Below are positions 35,701 through 45,700 of a stretch of 64,000 nucleotides of DNA, piece after piece. Every line of letters begins with the position of its first letter. Within the stretch, counting starts at the first letter, position 1. Where the stretch lies: assembly GCA_937884635.1 (NCBI GenBank), contig CALGBW010000044.1, forward strand, positions 32,125-96,124. Reading direction: 5' to 3'. The translations under genes and the position numbers were made by a program. The notes under the pieces are model-generated. The model made no database searches and had not been told where the DNA came from. It saw nothing but the letters and a program-made list of their open reading frames with translations. This stretch comes from an uncultured Chlamydiaceae bacterium. Lineage in GTDB: Bacteria > Chlamydiota > Chlamydiia > Chlamydiales > Chlamydiaceae.

Positions 35701-36542
35701 TCGATCATCTGTTTAGATGGAGCATGCTCAGGCTGCTTCAGACGCCTTTGAATATTCGCTAGGGATTCTGATTGCTTGACAAGCAGCGCCTGCCCTTCTC
35801 GAGAATTTTTCTCCTTCAAAGCGTTGTAACGCCCAATAGCCTTACGTAAATTGTTAACACTTGCTTGGTTTTCCTTTATCTGTTCAGAAGTTAACTGGAG
35901 CCTTTCTAAGAAATTCTTTGTTGTAAGATCATATGTAGATGGATCCGAAAATGGTTTGGCCTCTTTATTATCTGGTGCCCCTCTTCGTTTTCTTCTTAAC
36001 TCAACAGAACGTCTTTTGACCGTTCTTGGTGTTGACACTGTCTCTTTCATAGGAGTCGTTACCGTTGTCGCTTCTGGTAATGGCTCTTGAGAATCTGTTT
36101 GAAGATCCCGAGTAATGGGATACGGCCTCTTAGGTGCGGGACTTACCTCTACTGCTGAGGTTGCGTTTTCTGTAGAATTTCCTTGAGGAGGGATAATTGT
36201 TGGTTTGACAATTTTTGCAGGAACAATTGTAGTCGGAAATACTTGATTTATGAGTTGAGCTAGGTTATACAGGAGGGCTGTCTTCCAATTTCCCGTATGG
36301 TTAGAAGGAGAAATAGGATAACTTGTGTTCTGCGCCTGCGTGAAATTATAGTACTCATTTTGTAAACGCCTTCCTATTTCTAAAACTTCATCTATGGAGT
36401 GCGTTGTATTCTCTATGTCATAGAGAGATACACGAGAGGATAACGGCGTAGGAGGACTTTGAGTAGAGGTATTCGTACCGATCGGGATAGCTGTATCATT
36501 TGCTGTAAAAGACAACTCAGTTTGATTACTAGGAAGCGACAT
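26742..36542 (-). CDS. Large cytotoxin (LCT/LifA-like), glycosyltransferase-protease, copy 1
   Basis: 3266 residues from the ATG at 36542 (GAGAGTGG upstream); a TTG 11 codons earlier is less likely. Order of parts: a Pro/Ser/Thr-rich leader with nine N-x-S/T sequons (1-150); a polybasic RRKRR at 183-187; a TcdA/B-like glycosyltransferase with DLD at 541-543 (after GGIYL); a YopT-type protease triad C1489, H1590, D1605 (GRCMGLS, PTHTLVLH, TDPNFG); a hydrophobic region about 1860-2040 resembling the pore-forming part of clostridial toxins; and a long beta-rich C-terminal half. Related proteins are the C. muridarum and C. caviae cytotoxins and E. coli LifA/Efa1. It is expected to act on host Rho-type GTPases. 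No signal peptide. Intact, with no frameshift. Confidence 0.93.
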   Translation of the reverse strand: MSLPSNQTELSFTANDTAIPIGTNTSTQSPPTPLSSRVSLYDIENTTHSIDEVLEIGRRLQNEYYNFTQAQNTSYPISPSNHTGNWKTALLYNLAQLINQVFPTTIVPAKIVKPTIIPPQGNSTENATSAVEVSPAPKRPYPITRDLQTDSQEPLPEATTVTTPMKETVSTPRTVKRRSVELRRKRRGAPDNKEAKPFSDPSTYDLTTKNFLERLQLTSEQIKENQASVNNLRKAIGRYNALKEKNSREGQALLVKQSESLANIQRRLKQPEHAPSKQMIDKIKVEFNSHKVWVNQHLHGVWVAGAPAEDTATYMKVFLQAYEGFDFYFWVDKKAYGAAKFTSILKKIAFDSAVKELRGETSKETVDFLKYYDDLKNKYEKTKNFEEKQKYSEDLLALYDKHQKMAKEVRVKFDSLFLENMIVAQDGFFNYCLVKGIDSIDDNARREYLEKYLKLPADEVAAYKKTVQDNEQKIKNIVDKVNKELGSARAQIVDISSLESMKDTLNTYNYETEMLLRWNYPAATDQLRMYMLKEHGGIYLDLDMMPAYSDAVNKKINEVGGTKFFEELKLRRAISGAVLKLAADKAEKVDVEAVLKELKMTDITVQDKESLKKVVSGIESLSKSGEKLFQKMASSTVRDFMPILQRYHKWATQWNVRGLNGLMMAHKESATVDAVIEGQRRAYADLRALRQNVLSGEYFNRLSDLTHLDYKAEVGGALVKNYLAGSLFSDFRQDSIVAGAVSTLGISGPDLIMKEMVKFFRGLGPIGEDYLNKQKTKLGKPAFLGAYKELTPTAAGGPKFDWLNPISVGVNDVTPADESTWCGIKPRCFGELLFSDESKLRPETPKRMVRTQVSFEEFTKLWSAESKSKLPRQLLDFFNLLIESSDADVTKLSELDRRIEQVALQVKDDVPAKEAVFSLQWQVAELIRSVQYPVANQVHLFPFLHEYFEADLEKAIKLYLKSHTQTNIVLWHSPISEMAMFLKDMQGIVERTEAVSKLLSEGHISDTEKWQPLLDSYAKYKAREVAGLLTEEEFIEYVETSTKLNENAEIQSRLAAIEEKILAGYGFRAQEEYLNRVWSAKDAEVKKKVLALANDLSRDRNNQGNSDQHKWLEEVYDAIHKKRITEPAERIKELVQKYKESSRVFLQDIDSSLSENPLFLRMQREGYAFRDWNAITRFLLADVGVSGVLSEGSIFPAPSKELVDLLKKHSETGDGYLDLHDKTSKVYSWLADAESAEGKEAFETLPKGLQDALKQHESHNLLVPPVDASVTALGMQYGLEAGKESERVMTSVSSGIFNPASTIMHRYVSALYELHRHIQEGTLTKEFAKTWLESQGAACFVSEAGLERLVKHSESKSYLSLTEVHRTLTGLTHLGQGTAYLLSGAFPGASKIITREGVFGRPLATTMLESPAVLPYDYGGVGSRNDLFAVPRNVPTTNEVIETAKYSLVGWPEFYHLHAAAWEELAVGFGAGSIELHPQTFIYETEGRCMGLSMMYMLAGSAETYARYQENVSMLSAIFQTKERDKLPIAKGDERLLNRGLGLIDWLQYHGNKKLLAGGILSKKEWSVSNIGEAFFRSKSKSGLVTTPTHTLVLHSLPSCYRVTDPNFGHIDFPTLENAVLFIEAMVQVSDDIRNRYGFSPDKPVDQQLGFYIAESQEARNAWHSATDAGFSSYIPPTLERMILRGEVTIQGVNVPWRALFEMGGMVDHARINEHTQPEDLDRMKLHGDLLQDYLAKNVLDPNQVELIQSLLETRGVEVGTPDVSPDLVMHTPSEIDYALKLANANFSELRDTVKSTLREIYDELNRKGLNEWEKIKILETEVGESGINFKVLNAWGHERFLRVRMPGIMDAFRRFGPMLNEVATTGVLDFDLTMVVVALVQYARMVEHGLEGEPLTVVSVGLGVKQAAELTLGAAIQALGGHYLTESGIQNFRLETELARKLASVAERVGGPLGGVVQGVSRVLEFPILETVVGVWSLIDGITLLQKAETYSDKAALRVRVAFDTLTLSLTVSSVVAPATMLAIGPVAAIGMGMTSIARNVARKEERHREWLKYEQFLTLGSQRPIRAYPQQGVLNCSENRTIGRFVIDLRTNPPTIQGKLSHSADHKLGYKPGWTDAQVRQALGYAYPYTPHYALAQGHANTCWPKKLPTVPKGKYRTVVLGYGRTYVATAEVVYLSNQVVWRSAVMDPAEKRYYIRPLQEEKLSDSSTVIGGNEHVTVHVMNVLGGDLDYQIRDALSYKNYHIKVKGGPGGVTVHVGNAGYYELFGDPKAENILSFESLSRHFGVHFDLTQLVQEVYFVRPDGVKIDLLRVEQRGFRTIIGSPLGVDVLKGSSNTKFKLGAGGGTVYSGLGFCRYYVPKVIRDLHIKIAAKSDSHILFLETDLSDWKPMNDRIGFIPVVPPRYVSNSIFIENEDGTPLYQEWHGRFEVKFKDGITLNTIDTDPTTIPRKKTPLILAVTRCEQSLWKKRHPKESEHAADIISWLQRLGWALAPEVLIAQKESTVLFHKQNRSFTYLPHAYTEIDIKTLEEYAIRVQGVPGCTYIITSSPGSRPRPIELLLAHDDVFPQIVDITTLVPSLILGKLVGDKLELAISSPRYTVLLNVSWDLKNFPEQTIFDIHPRARPTLGEWVQSLKKASKGESHALYHHSELIPERLTGIMSLNNTVTLILGGFRKNNENILGVENRGNVDISVVGNVDEGALDRVMADSRWHTYSPAKKNFEESIPARSMKYLAFKDLHWFRYNTLMHSVLKVAPLHAKDTPTSRFSHHTWQAHDEIQVYKTSLELDDFTRYTIAEETPALSRQLMYAQELVAIQNRDFIVKLFYVREEQGIGAIRLVFKDFFQKNIDRKTLQSEASSQSEALSDEHTVSANTHQRLIDESYWNHLKLKLGDETLDLAMLAREFGSSWHRQPLEQEVKNYHLKLPAKYQKEALVVLTHTIDPKEVKEDRIDNTLSFLDSSMKIADYRLPLSTIPQSSYYLDPVSGDLYVVRLIDTEKHNQAFVLRLKGYKHNWGAFQKIGISEESEKDKAFIRGKVLAFVGPDLRHFRVIFPAMNGGKTLPGKILSLANAVIPTNDQVLFYDPNTTPEFYSWIDYLAWDLRDRVIGSKRAKAYDNYLLEAALHLNEAHPRWAIPKEILHFGAGYYRVQVPKWIRSRIRVGMLLKMSSHNIVLSFITSQKEVFDRRPGSKYDVYYSVIENYATLQNHEGDMTCDFEKRMIFRVRKIDESEYYKKKIYIVMEVSKEEELKLRMDNNVITIPGEEIP

Positions 36543-36793
36543 AACCACTCTCTCCCAAAAAAAATCAAGCTTCAAAAGCGCTCGTTACAAAATCACCGAA
36601 ACCTTTTACGAAAAAACCAAAAAAAAAAAACAACATTCGTAAATCCTTGAGTGAAAATTTCCTTCACAATCACCTAGCTCATGCTTCGGCTCGTGAACGC
36701 GAATAGCAGATACGACAGATGTTGTACTTTGTAAGGGGGATACCCTCCCCCCCCCCCTTTGCCTTAACAGAAAATGGAGGGTAATTTTGTTGT
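36543..36793. promoter_or_regulatory. Toxin 1 upstream region with A12 and C11 tracts
   Basis: The 251 bases between the tandem toxins hold A12 at 36619-36630 (77-88 bases upstream of the toxin 1 ATG) and C11 at 36747-36757 (205-215 upstream). The C11 lies 37 bases after the toxin 2 stop. No clear -35/-10 pair was found, and no strong terminator hairpin after toxin 2, so the two toxins may be co-transcribed. Confidence 0.6.
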
Positions 36794-39700
36794 TTATGTT
36801 ACTTCTTCCCCAGGGACTACTAATACACGGCTATCCGCCTTAAGTTTCTGTTCTTCCTGGTCAGATACTTCCATAACAATATAGATGTTCCTTTTGTTAT
36901 AATCTTTTTCATCTACCTTTTTAACTCTGAAGACGACTCTCTTATCAAAGTCACACACCATTTCACCAGCAAGCTGCCTTAAAGTGGCGTACTTGTATAA
37001 ACCTAATATACTGTAATAAACATTAAAGGCCGTTTTCTTATCCTTATTTCTAAATATGTTATTTTGAGTTGTTATTAATGCAACGCCCATGTTGTGAGAA
37101 CTCATTCTTAAGAAAGAGCCTTCTCGAATTCTACCACGTATCCATTGAGGGACTCGAGTTCCATAATACCCTATCCCATAACGCAAAAGATCTTGAGGAA
37201 TCTCCCAGTGTGATGGCAGCTTATGTTGCATGCCTAAGCGAAGAGTAGCTTCTAATAAGTAGTTATCGTAAGCCTGTGCTCTTTTTGAGCCCGCTACGCG
37301 ATCTCGTAAATTCCACAACACATAATCGTCGAAAGAATAAAACTTCGGCGTAGAGCTTTGATCGTAGAAAAGCACTTGATCATTAATAGGTAGCACAAGG
37401 CTATCCATAAACAATACCTTATCAGGTTTACGTTTTTCTTGATTAATAGGAGATAATTCTACCTCCAAGTGACGTAACTCTGGCCCTACAAACGATAGTA
37501 CTGAGCTTCTATGTGAACCAACACTACTTTCTTGTTCCACCGCCACTAAGATCTTTTGGAAAGCACCCCAGTTATGTTTATACCCTTTCATTCTGATAAC
37601 AAAAGCTTGATTCTGCGGCTTAGTTGAAAGGATTCTAGTCAAATAAAGATCTCCCGAGACAGGGTCTAAGTAATAAGACGCAACACGAATAACAGGGTGT
37701 GGAGCTGGCAACCTGTATTCTTTCATAGTCTGATCAGCGAAAGATAACGTCTTAGCAAAAGTTGAGATGTCTTCAGGATTAATCGTATAGGTTAGAACAG
37801 CCAACCTCAATGATGCATATCTTTTAGGTAAGACTAACTTATTATCAGGCCCCTTTTCTAGCGGCGTAATATGGTAAGTTGAACTAAATTCTTTCGCTAA
37901 TGAAGCAAGATTGAATTTCTCCTTACCTAAGACTAAATTCAAATATGGCCTATAGGCTGGATTAATCAATATATGCGGGTTATTCGCAAGAATAGGTTTA
38001 GCTTCTCTCTCTAAGGTTTTAGAAGAAATGCCTTCCATATCCTCGGTGAAAAAGTCTTTGAACACTAAATTAATAGCTCCAATTCCTTCCTTTTCTCTTA
38101 CATAGAAGAATTTGAGAATAAAATCCCTATCAACAATAGCAACTTGGCCTTGAGCATACATTAACTGCCTAGATAAAGCCTCAGTCTCGTCCGCTATTGT
38201 GTAGCGAGTAAAATCTTCTAATTCTAACGAAGTCCACTTAACATGAATTTCGTCATAAAAACTCCATTGATTATATGATAACCGCGTTACAGGTCTTACC
38301 TTGGCTTCCAATGGAGTCATTTCTACTTTGGTATGGAAAACTGTATGTGTCCAAATAGCATCTAAAAGAGCTAGATACTTAATACTATGGGCTGGCAATG
38401 TGATATTGAATCGTGATTCTGGCTTCGGTAATGTATGCCAGTGTTGATCCTCCATCACCCCCTTCAATAGGCCATCATCCATTTCCCCTACTAAGCGAAC
38501 CTCTACATCACCTTTATTTTCTACACCTAAAATGTATTCCTCATTCTCACGTAACGCATCTAACATAACTATAACAGTGTTATTAAGATTGCGGACGCTC
38601 TCTAACCTTTCTGGTATTAATTCGCTATGACGATAAACAGCCTGCCATTCGTTTGGACTTTTCTTTACCGTCTCATTCCATTCTTTCAAAGTAGGTCGAA
38701 TTTTTGGGTATATTTCTATAATTGTTTTCTCTGGGAAAGCCTTAGGGTCCCAATTGAGAGTTAAATGCACCTCATAACGCGGAGAGGAAATACTGACATC
38801 TATCCCCTCGCCATCCAAAGATGCTCTAGCTAAAATTAAAGACGGCAATAAAGCACCTAAATCTACTATTTGAGGTGCATCCCAATCCGCAGCCAACCCA
38901 ATACCTAATGGCATTGGTCGTAAATTAGGCGGAGAAGAAACAAGATAAACACAACCTACGCTCCCTTCCACTTTAGTAGAAAATTCAAAGTGTGCACGGA
39001 CATTTACTTCTGTGTATGGGCTTGGATAAAAAAGAAAAACGCGCTTGTCATCGTAATAAACTGCTCGACAATCTTTCTGAAGAAAAGAAACCTCAGAAGC
39101 TAGTCTCCAGTCCAACCGTTTGAGCCAAGAAACTACATGTGTTGGAGAATCTTCCTCTCTAGGATGTTTTTTCTTCCATAAAGAGAGATCACATTTCAAA
39201 ACTCCGAAAGTAGCCCAACTAGGCCTTCCTATTAGAGACTTTTCTTCTAAAGCAGTTAAAACAATACCATCCTTAGTTTTGACTTCAATATGATTTACCC
39301 AAGTCAATAAAGATGTTTCTTTTCGCGCACTAACAATAGAAATAGAGCTCAGCGCACCACTTGAAGTACTTGGCACTAAAGTTAACTCTCCATCAGGCCT
39401 TCGCCAATCCGACAAAGATGTTTCTAAAAACAAGGTATGGGATGAAGAATTATCTGCTAATTTGATAACTAAAGGCCCTTGAATAGGCGGGATATAATAC
39501 TTATTAGACCCTAACCCAGAAAAGACAGTTCCACCTCCTTTTCCTATGTGAAAATTAGCATCCTGGTTTCCTGTTAAAATATCCTGCCCGCCTTCAGAAC
39601 CAACTATAGTTGCAAAATTCTTTTGCTTTATACTAAGGATTTGTAACTTCGTTCCGTTTGCCCTAATCAAAGGTACGTTTTGTTCTTCCAACGATAAATT

Positions 39701-42700
39701 AAATTCTACACCTAAAGGGCTGGGAATACCTTGAAAAGAAATAACATTGTTAGCACGTGGAGCTCCCTCAATATCATAGTGACCAGCACCACCTACCTGC
39801 ACTGTTAAGCCACCTACACCACCTTTAACACGAATGGTATAATCCTTATACGTAGCTGCATTATCTTCTTTTTCCTTAGTATCACCATCTAAAACACGTA
39901 AAGGAATTACAGTAAGAGGTGATTCCCCAGCTATAATCGTGCTCGAACGAGCCTCTATAGTTAAAGGTGGAACGTAATAACGTTTCTCTGCTGGGTCTAA
40001 TATAGCCTCTCTCCATACAGCTTTATTTGAAAGATAGACGACCTCGGTAGTTGCTCTATAAGTAATCCCATACCCTAAGATAACCTCCGTATATTCTCCC
40101 TTAGGGATCTGAGGAAGTTCCCTTGGCCATAAACTATTAGCATGACCCTGAGCTAAATCACTATACGGCGTTGATACATAGCCATATCCAAGTTTCGCAC
40201 GAACCTCTCTATCACTCCAAGAGGGATGACTACCAATACGTCGATCCCAATTATAAGACCTTGTACCCTTTAACAAAGGCGGGTTGTATCGCAAATCAAG
40301 AACCAAGTCCCCTAAAACTAAATTTCCAGACAAATCCAGTAAGTGCTTATCAGGAAATGCCTTAACTATATACTTGCTACCCTGGATTAAGAAGCTCTTA
40401 TATTTCAACCAAGCAGTATAACGTTCTTCTTTTTTAGCAACGTTATGTGCAATTGAAGTAGCCCCCATTCCGATAGCAGCAATCGGCCCAACTGCCAACA
40501 TAGATGCAGGGGCAGCCATGGCAGTCATAGTTAATCCCAAGGTAATAGAATCAAATGCGACCCGAACCCTAGCGGCTTCTCTAGCACTATAAGAATCGGA
40601 ATGAAGTAATTCTTTGATTCCTTCAGCAAGCCCCCAGACACCTAACACTGTTTCTAAAATAGGCAACTCTAAAATATGAGCCATCCCAGAAAGGGCTTCC
40701 CCCAATGTTCCCCCGACTCGCACAGAGGCCTTATACAATTGCTGAGCTAAAGCTGTCTCTAATCGAAAATTAACGACACCTTGTTCCGTTAAATATTTCT
40801 GTCCTAGAGCTTGAATAACTGCCCCTATAGTTAATTCTGCTGTCTGCTTTACCCCCAAAGCTGCGCTAGCAACCGCTAACGGCTCTCCTCGTAATCCATG
40901 TTCAATCATACGGGCATATTGAACGATAGAAACAACAGCAAGACCTAGATCAAAATCGACAGCACCGGTAGCGCCTACTTCATTCAACATGCTACCAAAT
41001 CGTTTGAATTTATGAAGAAGACCTGAAACCTTGAGCTGTATTGTTTTTAATATCTGCTTCCCATCGCGAATTTTAACAATAACTTCTTCTGATTCGGTCA
41101 CATGCAAATCAGTGACCTCCATATGGTCCCAGTCACCAATAGACACCTCTTTCAGGCGTAATGAGATTTCTTCCATTGCCGAACGCAATGCAGAACGGAC
41201 TCGTTCAGCAGTTTTGTTTGCCGAACTCAATGCGGTTGCAACCTCACTAGGCGTTTCTGAAATAGCACCAACACTGACATCCGTTGTACCAGCTTCTATT
41301 CCACAAGTTTCCAGAAGAGCTTTCACTGTCTCTACCTGCTCCGAATCCAAGGCATGTGTAGCTAGAAAGTCTTCTAAAAGATCACCATGAAACTTTAACC
41401 TTTCTAAATCAGATTCCCTTGTATTTTCATCTATTCTTTCATGATCTACTAGTGCTCCCATTTCAAATAAATCAGACCACCTAACCCTTATACGACTAAC
41501 TGTAGTTTCACCCCTCAAAATCATCTTTTCCAAAGAGGTAGGCAGGTAACCATGTAAACCCATGTCTGTCGCTGGCAACCAAGCATTTCTTGCTTCTTCA
41601 GAACCTGCTGTATAAAACTTTAACTGCTCTGTAATGGACTTATCATCTGAAAATCCATACCGCTCCTTGATTTCGGGTGAGACATACATCATTGTTTCCA
41701 CAAACTCAAGGGCGTGTTCTAAAGCCAGGAAATCGACATGACCAAAATTAGGATCCGTTACCCTATATGAAGAACCTAGGTTATGCAGTACTAGACTGTG
41801 TGTAGGTGTAGTAATCAAAGCGTTGTGTATCCCACCCGTCTCGAATACTCTCCTAATAGAGTCTCTATTCCAATCTTGCTTAGAAAGAATGCCGCCTGTT
41901 AATAATTGCTTATTCCCCTGATATTGAAGCCAATTTATTAAAGCCAAGCTTCTTTCTAATAACCTTCTATCTCCTTTACTTAAGGGAAGTTTATCACGCT
42001 CCTTTGTTTGGAAAAGTGCAGATATTGCCGTAAGATTATCTTGAAGAGTAGAGTAAGATGACATGTCAGAGGCTGACATATATAACATGGACAAACCCAC
42101 ACAACGCCCTTCTGTCTCATATAAAAATGATTGTGGGTGTAATTTAATCGAATCTGCTCCCATGCCAGAAGCAAGTCCCTCCCAAGCTGACGCATGCAAT
42201 TCATAAAACTCTGGCCAACTTAGTAGAGTATATTTAGCTCGTTCTATAACTGATATTGTTATAGGAACATCTGGTGGGGTAGAGAATAAATCTTTACTAG
42301 AACCTGCGCCAAGATAATCATATGGATATACTGCCATAGGTTCTTGCGCGGAAGTGGCCAGTGGTCTTCCAAAAACAGCCTCCCTTTCCATGAGCTTCCC
42401 TAGTCCTGGGTAAGCGCCAGACAACAACCTCATAGTAGCCTGACCCAGGTGGGTCATACCTGTTAATTCTCTATGGATTTCTGTGATAGAAAGATAACGA
42501 CGCTCTTTAGCTAACTCTACAAGCCGATCGATCCCAGGTTCTGTAATAAAACACCCGCCGCCCTTTGTCTCCAGCCACTGTTTAGCAAACTCATGCGTTA
42601 AACTTCCATCATGCACTTTACGATGCAACTCATGAAGAGCTTCTAAATAACGCATCATTGTGTAACTCGCCGGGTTAAAGACCCCAGGAGCCAAACTAGC

Positions 42701-45700
42701 CATCACCCGTTCTGACTCTAACCCTGCTTCCAAGGCATACTTTATACCTAAAGCAGAAACCTCCATGTTTACAGGCGGCGTGAGCAGATTATGCACAGCA
42801 TATTTAGGTAGTTCTTGTTTTAGTGATTCTGGTAGAGTGTTTAAAATCCGAGTAGCTTCCTCCCCTTGAGGTTCCGCTAACCAGGCATACACCTTCTTCA
42901 TCGTATCATGTATATCTATGTATTCATCTCCAACAGCCTTTTTAATTAAATCTATTAACTGTTTAGAAGGAGATGGCAAAACATTATCTCCACTTAAAAG
43001 CCCTGAAACCCCAGTATCAGCAAGCATAAACCGATAAATTTCATTCAGATCCCGAAAAGCATATCCTTCTTTTTGTAGAGTCATAAATAGATGATTTTCA
43101 GATAAAACCGAGTCTACATTGTACAAAAGCACTCTAGGTTCTTGAGCAAATTGCTCCATAAAAGCAGCAACCCGTTCCGCTGGCTCTACCAGACGTTTAG
43201 TGCGTGCCTTATCATAAATTTCTTCAAACCATTTCTTTTGATCCTTCCTATTTTCCCCATTATCTTTTGTCATATCCTTCATCACACTAAGGATCTTCTT
43301 TTTTTGATCTTCATCAGAAAGATCCCAAATATTTTCAAAGGATAGCTCGATATCTCGGTATCGGTAACCTGATTGAATTCTACTTTCTAGTTCCTCTAAC
43401 AAAAGGAACAGATCCTGGTTTTTACTTAGTTCTGAAGAAACATCTAATAGCTCTTCTAATTCTGGTTGATTAATAACCCCAGTAGTTTCTCGTGATTTTA
43501 AATCTGCATATTTAGACAAATAGGATTCCCAATACTTATCAAACTTGGTTATCTCACTAATTCTCTTTACAGCAGCAGACCTCTCTGCGACCCCCAGCAT
43601 GTCTTTCAAGAACATGCTTTCCTCACTAAGAGCGCTGTACCACAAAACAATATCGGTTTGTGTATTGCTCTGTAGGTAAAGACGAATGGTTCTTGCTAAA
43701 TCCGTTTCAAAATTCTCGTGAACATTAAGAGATAAATGTAATTGGTTCGATATCGGGAATGGAACAGAGCGAACAAGCTCCGCTAATTGTATTTGCAAAG
43801 AAAAGACAGCTTCCCTAGCTGGAGTATCTGCCCATACATGAGTAGCTAGTACATAAATATCCCTATCCAATTCTGAAAGCTTGACCGCATCAAGCGCTTT
43901 TGATTCAACAAGTGCATTGAATCTCTCTAGTAAATCTCTAGAAATATATTTTTTTGATTCTTCTGACCATAACTTAGTCAACTCTTCAAACTCTACCCTA
44001 GTTCGTACAATACGCTTTGGCTTTTCAACACGTAGTTTTGACTCATCAGAAAATAATAATTCACCAACACACCTTGGTCTGATTCCGCACCAAGTACTTT
44101 CATCTGCTGGCGTAACATCATTAACACCCACAGAAATAGGGTTAGCCCAATCAAATCTACGTTCACCTGAAGGGGACGGATCGAGTTCTTTATAAGCTCC
44201 AAGAAACGCTTCCTTCCCTAACTTATTGCCACTATCATTCAGGAAATCTCTGCCTACAGGGCCAAGCTCTCGGAAATATTTTACCATTTCCGACATAATG
44301 AGATCAGGCCCTGATATTCCCAGGGTACTTACAGCACCAGATATAATGGAATCTTGCCGAAAATCTGTAAATAAACTACCAGCCAAATAGTTCTTAACTA
44401 ATACTCCTCCTATCTCTGCTCTGTAGTCTACGTGTGTTAAATCTGATAACCTATTAAAATATTCCCCGCTAATAACCCGCTGTCTTAATGCCCGTAATTC
44501 AGAATAAGCCTGCTGCTGTCCTCTAATAACAGCATCAACCGTAGCGCTCCCCTTGTGAGCCATCATTAATCCATTTAATCCACGAATATTCCACTTTGTC
44601 CTCCATCTATGGTATCGCTGTAAAATAGGCATGAAATCCCGAATAGTATCTGGAGCCATTTTTTGGAAAAGAGTCTTTTTCTCCTTGACCATTCCCTCTA
44701 GGTCTTTAATTAACTTAGTAAGCTTCGTTTTATCATCCTGAGTTACTCCGCTTAAATCAATGTCTTTAGCTATTTGATCTATAGAAACAGAGGTGGCTCC
44801 TTCCCCAACCAACTTCAGCACTGCATAAGAAATCGCCCTACGAACCTTTAATGATTCAAAAAAACGATCTTGACCGACCTCTAGAATTTTCTTAGTGAAC
44901 TCTGTAGAATATGCTGGCATCATATCTAAATCCATATAGATACCACCATGTTCTTTCAGCATATACATACGAACCTGGTCTGTAGCTGCCGGATAATTCC
45001 AACGCAAAAACATTTCTGTTTCATAGTTGTAAAGGTTAACAGCTTCTCTCATAGAGCGGAGTTCAGAAATATCTCTGATATAAGCCCGAGGTTCTTTTAA
45101 ACCTGCGTTTACCTTATCCACAATGGTCTTGATCTTCTGTTTATTCGCTTCTATTGTCTTTTTGTACTGTTCTATCTCATCTTTAGGCAATTCTAGATGC
45201 TTTTCTAAATACTCTACTCGAGTTTCGTCATTGATAGAATCAATCCCTCTAAGTAAACAGAAATTGAAAAATCCGTCCTGAGCAACGATCATGTTTTCTA
45301 AAAACAGAGCATCAAATCGCCCTCTAATTTCTTTAGTCATTTTATTATGATCGTCATACAGAGCTAACAAATCTTCCGAATACTTCTCCTTTTCAGCAAA
45401 GTCTCGAGTGGACTCATATTTTGCTTTCAAGTCATCATAATGTTTGACGAACCTTTTTGTTTCTTCAGATGTTTGTTCTCGCAATTCTTTAACTGCGGAG
45501 TCAAATGCAATCTTCTTTAAAGTAGACGTAAACTTCGCCGCCCCATATGCCTTCTCATCTACCCAAAAAATAAAATCAAAATCGTGATACGCTTCTAAAA
45601 ATACCTTAATGTATGTTGCTGTATCCTCTGGAGGAGCACCCGCCACCCAAATTCCATGCAAATGTTTATCTACTGGCACACGGTGTGATTTGAATTCCGT

